Assembly (NCBI GenBank): GCA_905192805.1
Contig: CAJJMF010000010.1
Location: 1-22,948, forward strand
Length of the DNA stretch: 22,948 bases
Direction of reading: 5' to 3'
Source of the DNA: an uncultured Sutterella sp.
Lineage (GTDB): Bacteria; Pseudomonadota; Gammaproteobacteria; Burkholderiales; Burkholderiaceae_F
A model generated the notes under the pieces. It searched no databases and was not told the DNA's origin. It saw only the letters and a list, made by a program, of their open reading frames with translations. Every line of letters starts with the position of its first letter. Positions within the stretch are counted from its first letter, which is position 1. Positions 16,222-22,948 of this stretch are shown here, one piece after another. Position numbers and translations under genes: made by a program.

Positions 16222-16761
16222 TTATTTCAACGGCACGATAACCACATTGGCTTGGGTGCGATGAGGATCAGGGTATCCGAAGGCTTTCTTCGCCCACGCA
16301 AACCCTTCTTCAACGTTGGGGTAACGTTGACGTAATTCGTCAATGTCGCCAAATTCAATCGCTTCAGCCGGGCACGCTTCCAAACAGGCGGGGCGTTTGC
16401 CGTCTTTGAGTCGAGCGATGCAACCATCACACTTATAGACTTTCTTTTCCTCGACGGAATAGCTGGGTACTTGCCAGGGGCAAGCTTTCACACAGGCCTG
16501 ACAACCAATACACTTTGCATGATCCTGAATTACCAACCCATTAGGCTCTTTGTGGTATGCCTTGACGGGGCAGGCCGCCAGACAGGCCGGTTCATCACAA
16601 TGATTACAGGGTTGCGTCAAAAACGACCAATCGTGGGGGTTTTCTTTACGTGTACGAAGCCATACCCCATCCGGGAGTCCTTTTTCTTCTTTACAGGCGA
16701 TAACACAGGCGGCGCAACCGTTGCAACGTTCGCCATGAAATACGAATCCGAGTTTTGCCAT
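16222..16761 (-). CDS. Four-cluster 4Fe-4S ferredoxin subunit, DmsB/NrfC type
   Basis: 179 residues with 16 cysteines in four clusters: C13/16/19/23, C52/55/60/64, C84/87/90/94 and C111/114/126/130, the standard arrangement of electron-transfer subunits of DMSO reductase-family enzymes. It has no own signal peptide, as expected for a subunit carried out with a Tat-signalled partner. The ATG starts 2 bases after the stop of the catalytic subunit, and GGAGG lies inside the end of that gene, so the two are translationally linked. It relays electrons from a membrane quinol oxidase or cytochrome to the molybdenum subunit. No DmsC-type anchor follows. Confidence 0.92.
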   Translation of the reverse strand: MAKLGFVFHGERCNGCAACVIACKEEKGLPDGVWLRTRKENPHDWSFLTQPCNHCDEPACLAACPVKAYHKEPNGLVIQDHAKCIGCQACVKACPWQVPSYSVEEKKVYKCDGCIARLKDGKRPACLEACPAEAIEFGDIDELRQRYPNVEEGFAWAKKAFGYPDPHRTQANVVIVPLK

Positions 16762-16763
16762 GA

Positions 16764-19079
16764 TTAGGCCTCCTTGCGAACATTAACCAACGTAGAACAA
16801 ATGGAGGTTGCTCCACTTAAGGGCTCCACCGTGTCGTTCGTGAGTACGGAGCTCGGAACAAAACCGTCGACCCCAAACCACCAGCCGTTTTCTAGGCACA
16901 GCGTTCCTTCGATAATGTTCTGTGACACAACGGCACGAGCACGGTGCTCACCGCGATCGTTATACACCACGACCATGTCCTTGTCGGCAATCCCTCGACG
17001 CGCAGCATCGGCTTCATGCATGAGAACAACGGGCGCATCCGGGAATACCTCACGCAACCATTCATTATTTTGGTGGCTGGTGTGGATGTTACGAATGACT
17101 TTACGTTGGATCGCCTGTAAGGGGTAACGTTTGGCTAACTCAGGGCTTCCTTCGGGGCTTTCCTTCGGTCGGTACCAATGTAGCACAGGGGAGAAGCCTT
17201 TCTGCGCCCAGTCTTCCACGTAAAGATGGGCTTTCTGCGTGCTCGTTGCGAATCGACCGCCTTCATAAGGAATCCATTTTTTGTCACCCACAGGGCATAC
17301 AGGAGCCTGTTTGACGGCCGCAAGACTAATTCCCGACGGTTTCAGCACGTTTTCAGCCATTTGGTCGGGCGTTAAATCAAACGCTTCGCCAAAGCCCATG
17401 CGTTTAGCCAACTGTGCCCAAATCCAGTAGTCTGGCTTTGCCACGCCTTGCGGTTCAATGGCTTTTTCGGACCATTGAACGTAGTGGGTGCGATGACCGG
17501 CTAAGAGGGAGTCGTATTCAAAGACCGTAGTCACAGGGAGTACCACATCAGCAAACTTCGCCGTCGGTGTCATCAAGGAGTCCGCCACCACGACAAACGG
17601 AATGTGTTCGAGCGCCTTGATCACTGCATTGGTGTTGGGCCATGAGCCCACCGGAGCACAGGTTTGGGTGTAATACACATTGATCTTGGTGGGCTTATCT
17701 TGTAGTGTCCATTCGCCAAACTTGGCTTTGGGTAGGCCTGGCACTTTCTTGGGTTTTGTTTTGGGGGCAGGAATGGGACTACCAAACTTCGCCATTTGCC
17801 CTGCGCCACCGGCGTCACAGACGCCCGTCCCAGCACGGCCTACTTGCCCCGTCAGGGTGGCAAGCGTTAAATGGGCAGCGGCAGCATAGGTCCCCATTTC
17901 CACACGCTGGAACGACCCCATGTTTTGGATAATCATGGCAGCGGGGCTCGTTGCATACGCCCGGGCAAGTTCAACCACGGTTTTGGCAGGAACACGGGTT
18001 TCTTTTTCGACTTTTTCGGGACTCCAAACCTCGGCTTCGGCTAACAACATCGAGAGAACGGTCCGTGTGGCAACCGATTTTTTCGGTAACCGAACAGTGT
18101 CGAGCGTTAAGGCTGGATCGATACCTGGGGTGTCATGGCGGACGATTGTCTTCGTTTTCAAGTCATAGACTAAGTAGCTATTTTTATCGCCACTTTCGCG
18201 AAGTAACTGCCCTTTTTTGTCGACCAGATAAGCGGCCCCCGTGTGTGCTTTTAAGAAGTCGGTATTGAGTAGCTTTTCTTTAGCCATCACACGAATCATC
18301 CCGAGGGCAAGCGCCACGTCGGTGCCGGGTTTGATTGGAATCCATTGGTCAGCGCGTGCAGCCGTTTCAGAGCGTCGTGGATCGATGACGATGAGTTTGG
18401 CTCCTTTCGCTTTGGCTTCGAGGTAGCGTTTCCAGTAAGCCTGCATGCTCACTAGAGGATTCGTGCCCCAAGCGATGATGAGGTTAGCGTCCGCAATCGT
18501 GTCACGGGTATCCACATAGCGTTTACCGAACATCGGGACCATCGAGGCCGTGACTGCCCCACAGCACAAGCTACCCGTTTGAATTGTTACCCCACCCAGA
18601 TAGTCGCCAAAGGCGCCCATCGTTGCATTGGCAAAACTATCCATATTGCCCGAGGCACTGGAAAACAGAATACTTTCTGAGCCATTTTGGGCAATGGCTT
18701 CTTTCATTTTGCTCGCGATCAGGTCGAGGGCTTCGTCCCAGGTCATGGGTTCAAATTTACCTTCCCCTTTTTTACCTACTCGCTTAAGTGGTGTGAGTAC
18801 GCGATCTTTAGCGTATACCCATTTGATACGCGACAACCCTCTTGCGCACGCTTTGCCATCATAAGGATTGTCGGATTCAATTTTGACAATTTTTCCATCT
18901 TTAACCGTGGCTTTAAGATGGCAGTGAATACATTCCATCGTGCAGCTAGCACGGAATGTTTTAAGAGCACTTTCCTCTTGTCCCACAAGCGAGGCACAGC
19001 CCCCGACCATGGAACTCATCGCACAAGCTCCCGCGGCCGTAAAGAGATTACGTCGCGACAGTGAAATGGCGTCCGTCAT
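16764..19079 (-). CDS. Tat-exported molybdopterin oxidoreductase catalytic subunit, DMSO reductase family
   Basis: 771 residues. Tat signal SLSRRNLFTAAGA; Cys28 in VGGCAS resembles a lipobox, so it may be a Tat lipoprotein. The N-terminal 4Fe-4S site is C46-X3-C50-X2-C53-X24-C78. Molybdopterin domains follow, and a C-terminal dinucleotide-binding domain (around VLMHEADAARRGI and NGWWFG). At the usual metal-ligand position the sequence is GSLCCGAV with Cys172-Cys173. DmsA and TorA use Ser; Cys ligands are typical of polysulfide/thiosulfate, NapA-like and related enzymes. The common label DmsA is thus doubtful and the substrate is unknown. AGGAGA lies 8 bases before the start. Operon with the ferredoxin subunit; an AraC-type gene lies just upstream. 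Confidence 0.9.
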   Translation of the reverse strand: MTDAISLSRRNLFTAAGACAMSSMVGGCASLVGQEESALKTFRASCTMECIHCHLKATVKDGKIVKIESDNPYDGKACARGLSRIKWVYAKDRVLTPLKRVGKKGEGKFEPMTWDEALDLIASKMKEAIAQNGSESILFSSASGNMDSFANATMGAFGDYLGGVTIQTGSLCCGAVTASMVPMFGKRYVDTRDTIADANLIIAWGTNPLVSMQAYWKRYLEAKAKGAKLIVIDPRRSETAARADQWIPIKPGTDVALALGMIRVMAKEKLLNTDFLKAHTGAAYLVDKKGQLLRESGDKNSYLVYDLKTKTIVRHDTPGIDPALTLDTVRLPKKSVATRTVLSMLLAEAEVWSPEKVEKETRVPAKTVVELARAYATSPAAMIIQNMGSFQRVEMGTYAAAAHLTLATLTGQVGRAGTGVCDAGGAGQMAKFGSPIPAPKTKPKKVPGLPKAKFGEWTLQDKPTKINVYYTQTCAPVGSWPNTNAVIKALEHIPFVVVADSLMTPTAKFADVVLPVTTVFEYDSLLAGHRTHYVQWSEKAIEPQGVAKPDYWIWAQLAKRMGFGEAFDLTPDQMAENVLKPSGISLAAVKQAPVCPVGDKKWIPYEGGRFATSTQKAHLYVEDWAQKGFSPVLHWYRPKESPEGSPELAKRYPLQAIQRKVIRNIHTSHQNNEWLREVFPDAPVVLMHEADAARRGIADKDMVVVYNDRGEHRARAVVSQNIIEGTLCLENGWWFGVDGFVPSSVLTNDTVEPLSGATSICSTLVNVRKEA

Positions 19080-19100
19080 AATTAACTTCTCCTAAAAGAA

Positions 19101-19139
19101 CGCTCTTTGCATTAGGGGTCTAAAGAGCGGTACTGTCAA
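19101..19139 (-). promoter_or_regulatory. Promoter and operator of the molybdoenzyme operon
   Basis: On the minus strand TTGACA (plus 19134-19139) is a consensus -35; after a 17-bp spacer comes CCTAAT (19111-19116), 4 of 6 to the -10 consensus. An inverted repeat CGCTCTTT / AAAGAGCG (19101-19108 and 19122-19129, 13-bp spacing) covers the spacer, the -10 and the likely start site. A repressor bound there would block transcription; as RNA it could also fold in part. A second repeat, GTTCTA (19178-19183) / TAGAAC (19193-19198), overlaps the stop of the upstream regulator gene. Confidence 0.6.
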
Positions 19140-19197
19140 GCTTATCGAGAAGTGCAACGAACGAGTAGGCTGACTCTGTTCTAAAATCGCAATAGAA

Positions 19198-19944
19198 CTA
19201 GACTTTTTTCGTACTATTTTGGTTTCGCCAGGCCTTAGGGGTAAGTCCGTATTTCGCCTTAAAGAGTCGCGCAAGGTGGGATGGGTTGGGGATACCGTTG
19301 GCTAAGCCAATTTGTTCGATGGACACCGCCTCCAGATGATCTTCTCGTAATTGGATGGCTACTCGCTTGAGTCGTAAATCCCGAAGCACTGCCATAGGGG
19401 TTGTGCCGACATCGGCAAATAGAAGGTTGAGGTAGCGAGTGCTTATGCCGAGTTTTTCAGCAATCTCGTCCAAACGAAGATCGGGTTGTTGGACATAATG
19501 TTGCATGATATCCATCGCTTTGGCCCGAAGTTGGTCGGGTTTAGGCATATCACTCTGAGGACAGTTTCCTTCACGGTCTTGCTCTGAGAGCACATTGCGT
19601 AAAAAGCAGAAAATCCCATCACACACGTTAGCGATATCTCGGGCATCCAGTAGAGCGATATCGTGTGCTAAGAGATGTACGTGTCGCGAAAAAAGGCGTC
19701 GTACAGGGGTAGCGGAGTCAAAGATATGATTAATGAAGCGTTCTGCTCTAAACCCAGCATGGGTGTAGAAGTAGTCCTCGGAGACAATAATTTCGAAAAC
19801 CTCATTGTCCGTTGTCGAAAAGCGTTCAAATTGGCTACTTTCCGTAATGATGAAGTCGCCTGCCTTTAACTTGATACTTTGCCCTTCAAGAATACGGGTT
19901 CGCTCACCTGCCAAGATAAAAATCAAGCGTAAATCACGCGTCAC
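19198..19944 (-). CDS. AraC family regulator, open part downstream of an internal stop
   Basis: 248 residues from a GTG, carrying the C-terminal half of the ligand domain (LKAGDFIITESSQFERF) and a complete AraC DNA-binding domain. The first helix-turn-helix is LRLDEIAEKLGISTRYLNLLF and the second VSIEQIGLANGIPNPSHLARLFKAKYGLTPKAWR. The gene stands 118 bp upstream of, and codirectional with, the molybdoenzyme operon, so it is the obvious candidate regulator. A GGAGGA lies 12 bases before the GTG, rather far for efficient initiation. The frame is open for a further 37 sense codons before an amber stop, and homologous-looking coding sequence continues beyond it (see the 19198-20220 entry). The short form may be translated by reinitiation or not at all. 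Confidence 0.7.
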   Translation of the reverse strand: MTRDLRLIFILAGERTRILEGQSIKLKAGDFIITESSQFERFSTTDNEVFEIIVSEDYFYTHAGFRAERFINHIFDSATPVRRLFSRHVHLLAHDIALLDARDIANVCDGIFCFLRNVLSEQDREGNCPQSDMPKPDQLRAKAMDIMQHYVQQPDLRLDEIAEKLGISTRYLNLLFADVGTTPMAVLRDLRLKRVAIQLREDHLEAVSIEQIGLANGIPNPSHLARLFKAKYGLTPKAWRNQNSTKKV

Positions 19945-20220
19945 ATGGGGCGAGGTTCCTCCGGTCGTTGAGGGGGTAGGGCGATATGCCGTTTCAAAGG
20001 AGGCTGCACTATGTTTGATCCATAAGAACTTTCCTATGGTGGTTTGCGTGAGACGCTATTGAAACGAAAAACTACGCTTACCAATGGGGTGGGTATGTCT
20101 ATCACGAAATAGAACCCCATGAGTTTTCAAAAATTCCAGCAATCGAGCAAACTCGGTTTGACTATGTGAGGTCATGCTTTCTAGGGAAACCGTATATTGA
20201 CGAGGGGGCGTTTTGGACAT
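19198..20220 (-). pseudogene. AraC family regulator gene with an in-frame amber stop
   Basis: Reading from ATG 20220, the frame gives 54 codons ending ...KRSFSFQ, then TAG at 20058-20056, then continues in the same frame RLTQTTIGKFLW...FETAYRP into the AraC ORF. The whole frame spans 341 codons including the terminal stop, a normal AraC length (~330-340). The N-terminal part has the look of an AraC_binding_2 domain running straight through the stop. The simplest reading is a nonsense mutation, for example from CAG or AAG; a sequencing error or a true short protein are alternatives. The ribosome site before ATG 20220 is weak and the region AT-rich. Confidence 0.65.
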
Positions 20221-20337
20221 CGATTAATCATCTAAAATAGAAATAAATACTATTCTAATAAAGAAATGATCAATTGTTAAGGGTTTTCCCTTGGGGGACA
20301 ATAACTTGTCTGGAGAAGAAGGCCGAAAATCAGACCA

Positions 20338-20379
20338 ATAAAAAACAGAGGCGAGGATCTCATCACTTCCTCGCCTCTG
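20338..20379 (-). terminator. Strong minus-strand terminator with no gene upstream
   Basis: Perfect 12-bp stem CAGAGGCGAGGA (20346-20357) / TCCTCGCCTCTG (20368-20379) with a 10-base loop. On the minus strand it is followed by TTTTTTATT. No coding gene ends just before it, so it either ends a non-coding transcript or insulates the AraC gene. Confidence 0.7.
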
Positions 20380-20442
20380 TCCGTTTCGCCCTGAAGTCTG
20401 TCGACCCCAGAGTGGCCTCAATTAGGTACCCTGACTGACCCA

Positions 20443-20510
20443 ATAAAGTACAGAGTATCTAGTGGATAGGATGGAGGTCCCATCCACTTAATTAACTCTA
20501 TGCTCTTTAT
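20443..20510. repeat. Imperfect long inverted repeat
   Basis: Nested complementary blocks: ATAAAG (20443-20448) with CTTTAT (20505-20510), AGAGT (20452-20456) with ACTCT (20495-20499), and AGTGGAT (20461-20467) with ATCCACT (20482-20488), around a 14-base loop. As RNA this makes a ~68-base stem-loop. It could be part of a small RNA, a MITE-like repeat unit, or an operator cluster. Confidence 0.5.
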
Positions 20511-20782
20511 CCTCAAAAAGCAAGATATCCGATTAAGGGGTTTCCCTGATTGCTCGACGCCCTTATGATTGCCCCTGCATTCCACGCCTGGAAGGTTAGC
20601 AGAGAGTGGGTACAGGCCTTTTGTCGAAAAGGGGGTATGTCATTTTGTCGGACCTGTTGAAAAATCGGCTCGTTTGTCTCATTGAACGAAGTCACACCCC
20701 TTTGCCCTGAAGCGTTTCAAAGCGGGGGTCAGGACTTTTGTCGTGTGTGAACACCTCGTTATGCCAAGACCATTCGAAAAAA

Positions 20783-20810
20783 AAAAGAGCAACCTTTCGG
20801 CTGCTCTTTT
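20783..20810. terminator. Bidirectional intrinsic terminator downstream of yqhA
   Basis: 9-bp stem AAAAGAGCA (20783-20791) / TGCTCTTTT (20802-20810), with A-runs on the left and T-runs on the right, so it works in both directions. It lies about 27 bases beyond the yqhA stop. Confidence 0.8.
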
Positions 20811-20836
20811 TAGAAGACGACTCAACGGCTTGACGC

Positions 20837-21337
20837 TTAGTGGGACTTCTTCGTTAAAAGGTCAATCCAGCACATGACGAGTGCGGAGAGCACAAAGGTC
20901 AGGTGGATGATGACGTACCACATGAGTTTGTCGTTTTCAATCGATGGAATGTTCATGAAGATCCGCAGGAGGTGGATCGACGAAATCGCGACGATGCTCG
21001 CCGCCACCTTGTTTTTGAGGGACCCCGCGTCCATTTTCCCTAGCCACCCTAAGCGATCATCCTCGGGTCGGTCCAAGTTCATTTGGCTCACAAAGTTTTC
21101 GTACGAGGAGAACATCACCATGACGATGAGCCCGCCCACGAGCGCCATGTCGATCATGGAAAGAATCGAGAGTGTCAGGTCCGCTTCGGTGAGTTCAAAG
21201 ACATGAGGGAGCACATGGGTGAGTTCCTGGAAGAACTTGATCGCTAAGGCAATCAACGCAAAGGAAAGCCCTAAACAGATGGGCGCTAAGAGCCAACGGA
21301 GGCTAAAAAAGGTACGCTCAAAGAGTTTTTCAAACAT
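20837..21337 (-). CDS. yqhA: YqhA / UPF0114 family inner membrane protein (TIGR00645)
   Basis: 166 residues, the family length, with four hydrophobic segments (about 12-34, 50-75, 109-128, 137-158). It closely resembles E. coli YqhA as I remember it: SRWLLAP-like RWLLAPICLGLS near the start, ALIALAIKFFQE, MALVGGLIVMVMFSSYENFVSQ, WLGKMDAGSLKNKVAASIVAIS, and KLMWYVIIHLTFVLSA. The function of the family is not established. It is a single gene with its own terminator and no clear tie to the reductases. A strong Shine-Dalgarno is not seen before the ATG. Confidence 0.92.
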   Translation of the reverse strand: MFEKLFERTFFSLRWLLAPICLGLSFALIALAIKFFQELTHVLPHVFELTEADLTLSILSMIDMALVGGLIVMVMFSSYENFVSQMNLDRPEDDRLGWLGKMDAGSLKNKVAASIVAISSIHLLRIFMNIPSIENDKLMWYVIIHLTFVLSALVMCWIDLLTKKSH

Positions 21338-21486
21338 GATTGTCTTGGAATAAAGATGGGGACAGAGGGCAAATTGCCGTTTGATTAACTCGCATCGTAG
21401 CAGAAAAATCGTGTATTGTTAACCCAACAATAAGGCATTTCACCCACAAACCCAACCGATAACCGCTGAACCTTTGGGACCTGACT

Positions 21487-21807
21487 ATGACCAACGTTTT
21501 CCCGTCGCTTTTGACTCTATGTTTAAGCCTACTCTTTGTTCTGAGTCCCATCAGTACCGAGGCTCGTTCTTATTCGTCTCCTGGCTATAGTCAACCTTTT
21601 TCTGGTCGATCGTATTACGGTTCTCCCCGCGTCGATCCTCAGGGACGGTGGGTGAATGGCTACACTCGCAAAGACGGAACCCATGTGCGCGGCCACTATC
21701 GTAGCCGTCCTGATGGCACGGATCTGAACAATTGGACAACCCGCGGTAATGTCAACCCCCATACGGGAAAGCCTGGCACCCGTGCTCCGCGGAAATACTC
21801 CAAATAG
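21487..21807 (+). CDS. Small exported protein of unknown function
   Basis: 106 residues with a signal peptide (hydrophobic TLCLSLLFVLSP, cleavage near STEA-RS). A Ser/Tyr/Gly-rich linker follows, and then the motif GYTRKDGTHVRGHYRSRPDG...NNWTTRGNVNPHTGKPGT, here split into GYTRKDGTHVRGHYRSRPDG and NNWTTRGNVNPHTGKPGT. This motif recurs in many small exported proteobacterial proteins of unknown role. The C-terminus is basic (RAPRKYSK). Divergent from yqhA across 149 bp. No ribosome site is clear (GGGACCTGACT before the ATG). Confidence 0.75.
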   Translation: MTNVFPSLLTLCLSLLFVLSPISTEARSYSSPGYSQPFSGRSYYGSPRVDPQGRWVNGYTRKDGTHVRGHYRSRPDGTDLNNWTTRGNVNPHTGKPGTRAPRKYSK

Positions 21808-21837
21808 CCACAACGAGCTAGCCCATCGATCGCTCAA

Positions 21838-22948
21838 TCATACGTGTAGTAGCAACTTATGGGCTGCGAGTCGATTGTGTGAGGTCTGATGAACGGCTGG
21901 ATCCGTTTTTAAAAACGCCATCGCCGCGAGAGCCACGGCAGGAGTCAGCACCGTATTAATGAGGGTGTCCGTCATCATGGTAAGCGGTACCGTCAGGGTA
22001 CCAATCTCGCGTAAATCCACGTGTGTAATGGGAGACGCTCTCATAATGGCTTGATCGGCTTCGGGTAAGGTTTGGTAGTACCGGTAGAGATGCTGGTAGC
22101 GTAAGAGCGAACGTTCGCACCCAGCGGGCACCGCCTCCACGGGCAACACGCTGGTACCAATCGGACGGATGAGGGCATTGGGATCGGCATTCTCCTTACT
22201 GCTGTCCCTCTCAGTCTCCTTGCCCAGCGGATTCAGGTCAAAACTCACCCAGGGAAATGCCGTAGCAATGTCTTGGTCTCCGATACAGCGCTTTACCCAG
22301 GGCACATAAAAGGGCATCATCGCCCACAGGGCAGACGGTGCACTATAAAAGCTAAAAATTTTTAAGAGGAGTGAAATCCCAGACCAAATCGTCAAGTGAG
22401 GGACGACTGCACTGGAACTCACGCTTGCCAGGGAGATTTGCCAGAACGTTTCCACACTACGGTGTGGCTGCGGAAGGATAAGGCTCACAAATTCCCTTGC
22501 ATGAGCAAGGATTTGCTCATGCGCGGGCGTAATCATGAACGCATCCCACTCTGCCACTTCCCAACTGCGTGCTGTACGAGAGAGGGTTTGCCAGGCCATA
22601 TCTCCTTTGGTACGTTGGACTAATTGGTTAAAGTGCGTCTCTTGTTGCACGATGGAGACGACCGAGTCATAGGTGGGGGTAGGAGTGTCCTCTGTATCGT
22701 CCCAGTTATAGACTTTATTGGCTAAATCTAAGTGAAGCGCAATGCCGCGATCAATAAAACGTTTTTCTTCGTCATCTAAGCCATCGGGGGGACAAAACCG
22801 AAACGCCAGAAAGTCTACGGTGTACTGACGCCTTTCAATGTGACTGGGATGACGACGTAATAGGTCCGTGGTTTTACCGATGTAAATGTCTCCGTTACTG
22901 CGAAATTGACAGTAAATCCCCGAGTTTGGGGCTTCTTCGGTTTTGTCT
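21838..22948 (-). CDS. GIY-YIG domain protein with an unknown C-terminal region, 5' end off the window
   Basis: The frame is open from the right edge (first whole codon at 22947) to a stop at 21838, at least 369 codons; a GTG at 22650 is internal, not the start. The N-terminal visible part has GIYCQF...GDIYIGKTTDLLRR, the GIY-YIG nuclease core with the conserved Arg, then an LDDEEKRFID segment with the candidate catalytic Glu and a terminal ANKVYN like the family's LLN. The remaining ~270 residues match nothing I recognise. They include two hydrophobic stretches (around LTIWSGISLLLKIFSFY and LINTVLTPAVALAAMAFL) that could be membrane-associated or buried helices. Convergent with the small exported protein gene, 30 bp apart. 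Confidence 0.75.
   Translation of the reverse strand, partial: DKTEEAPNSGIYCQFRSNGDIYIGKTTDLLRRHPSHIERRQYTVDFLAFRFCPPDGLDDEEKRFIDRGIALHLDLANKVYNWDDTEDTPTPTYDSVVSIVQQETHFNQLVQRTKGDMAWQTLSRTARSWEVAEWDAFMITPAHEQILAHAREFVSLILPQPHRSVETFWQISLASVSSSAVVPHLTIWSGISLLLKIFSFYSAPSALWAMMPFYVPWVKRCIGDQDIATAFPWVSFDLNPLGKETERDSSKENADPNALIRPIGTSVLPVEAVPAGCERSLLRYQHLYRYYQTLPEADQAIMRASPITHVDLREIGTLTVPLTMMTDTLINTVLTPAVALAAMAFLKTDPAVHQTSHNRLAAHKLLLHV

Larger units (their letters stand above)
20221..20836. other. 616-bp stretch without a convincing gene, rich in hairpins
   Basis: Holds a minus-strand terminator (20338-20379), a long imperfect inverted repeat (20443-20510) and the terminator of yqhA (20783-20810). 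A 60-codon minus-strand frame (20513-20695) has no ribosome site or family resemblance that I recognise. Short related strings (CTTTTGTCG at about 20618 and 20737, TTTTGTCGG at 20642) recur in 20610-20745. It could host a small RNA or be decayed sequence. Confidence 0.45.

Noticed and set aside
20056..20058. TAG read as pyrrolysine or programmed readthrough in the AraC gene
   Set aside because: Nothing in the window supports an expanded code, and other genes here also end in TAG (for example at 2591-2593 and 13185-13187); a nonsense mutation is simpler.
20513..20695. 60-codon minus-strand frame upstream of the orphan terminator
   Set aside because: Lacks a ribosome site and any protein-like motif; composition resembles non-coding sequence.
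21838..22650. Separate 270-aa gene starting at GTG 22650
   Set aside because: The frame is open upstream through a GIY-YIG core to the window edge without a stop, so the GTG is internal.
1..22948. CRISPR arrays, insertion sequences, integrases, tRNA or rRNA genes
   Set aside because: No regularly spaced repeats, no transposase-like proteins and no RNA gene signatures were seen on either strand.

Overview
The window looks like chromosomal DNA of a Gram-negative proteobacterium that respires anaerobically. Evidence for this is a set of exported reductases carrying Sec or Tat signals, a multihaem periplasmic cytochrome, LysR, AraC and OmpR-type regulators, and a YqhA/UPF0114 membrane protein close to the E. 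coli one. A host-associated beta- or gammaproteobacterium (Sutterella-like respiratory gene content) is a reasonable guess, but taxonomy cannot be fixed from this sequence alone. I see no tRNA, rRNA, CRISPR array or intact insertion sequence.

Region 1 (1-8830) holds two copies of an FdrA + DUF1116 (YlbE-type) module, the family pair linked in E. coli to purine-ring/allantoin/oxamate catabolism. Copy 1 is ordered DUF1116, fdrA, then a 58-aa free-standing domain, and ends in an intrinsic terminator. Copy 2 is ordered fdrA, DUF1116, and is followed by a LysR regulator. A divergent MFS transporter gene lies between the copies. The same small domain is free-standing in copy 1 and fused to the C-terminus of FdrA in copy 2. 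The first DUF1116 gene lacks its N-terminal ~70 residues in its open frame.

Region 2 (8955-13923) holds a Sec-exported FMN/FAD reductase whose active-site residues and spacing match urocanate reductase (UrdA), which makes imidazole propionate. It is transcribed divergently from a Cache-domain sensor kinase and an OmpR-type response regulator. The shared 285-bp promoter region carries an 18-bp near-perfect palindrome.

Region 3 (14016-19079, minus strand) holds a Tat-exported flavoprotein reductase followed by a small tetrahaem cytochrome c (in effect a split flavocytochrome c). Upstream is a separate two-gene operon for a Tat-exported molybdopterin oxidoreductase and its four-cluster ferredoxin subunit, with no membrane-anchor gene beside it. 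The molybdoenzyme operon has a recognisable promoter with an inverted repeat covering its -10 region. Just upstream, an AraC-family regulator gene is interrupted by an in-frame amber codon.

Region 4 (20221-22948) holds a 616-bp stretch without a convincing gene but with strong hairpins, yqhA, a small exported protein, and a GIY-YIG-domain protein that runs off the right edge.

Taken together the window reads as a catabolic/respiratory accessory region. Uptake and cleavage of a small carboxylated or nitrogenous compound is likely in region 1, and up to three periplasmic terminal reductases under local regulators occupy regions 2 and 3. How electrons reach the reductases is not shown here.
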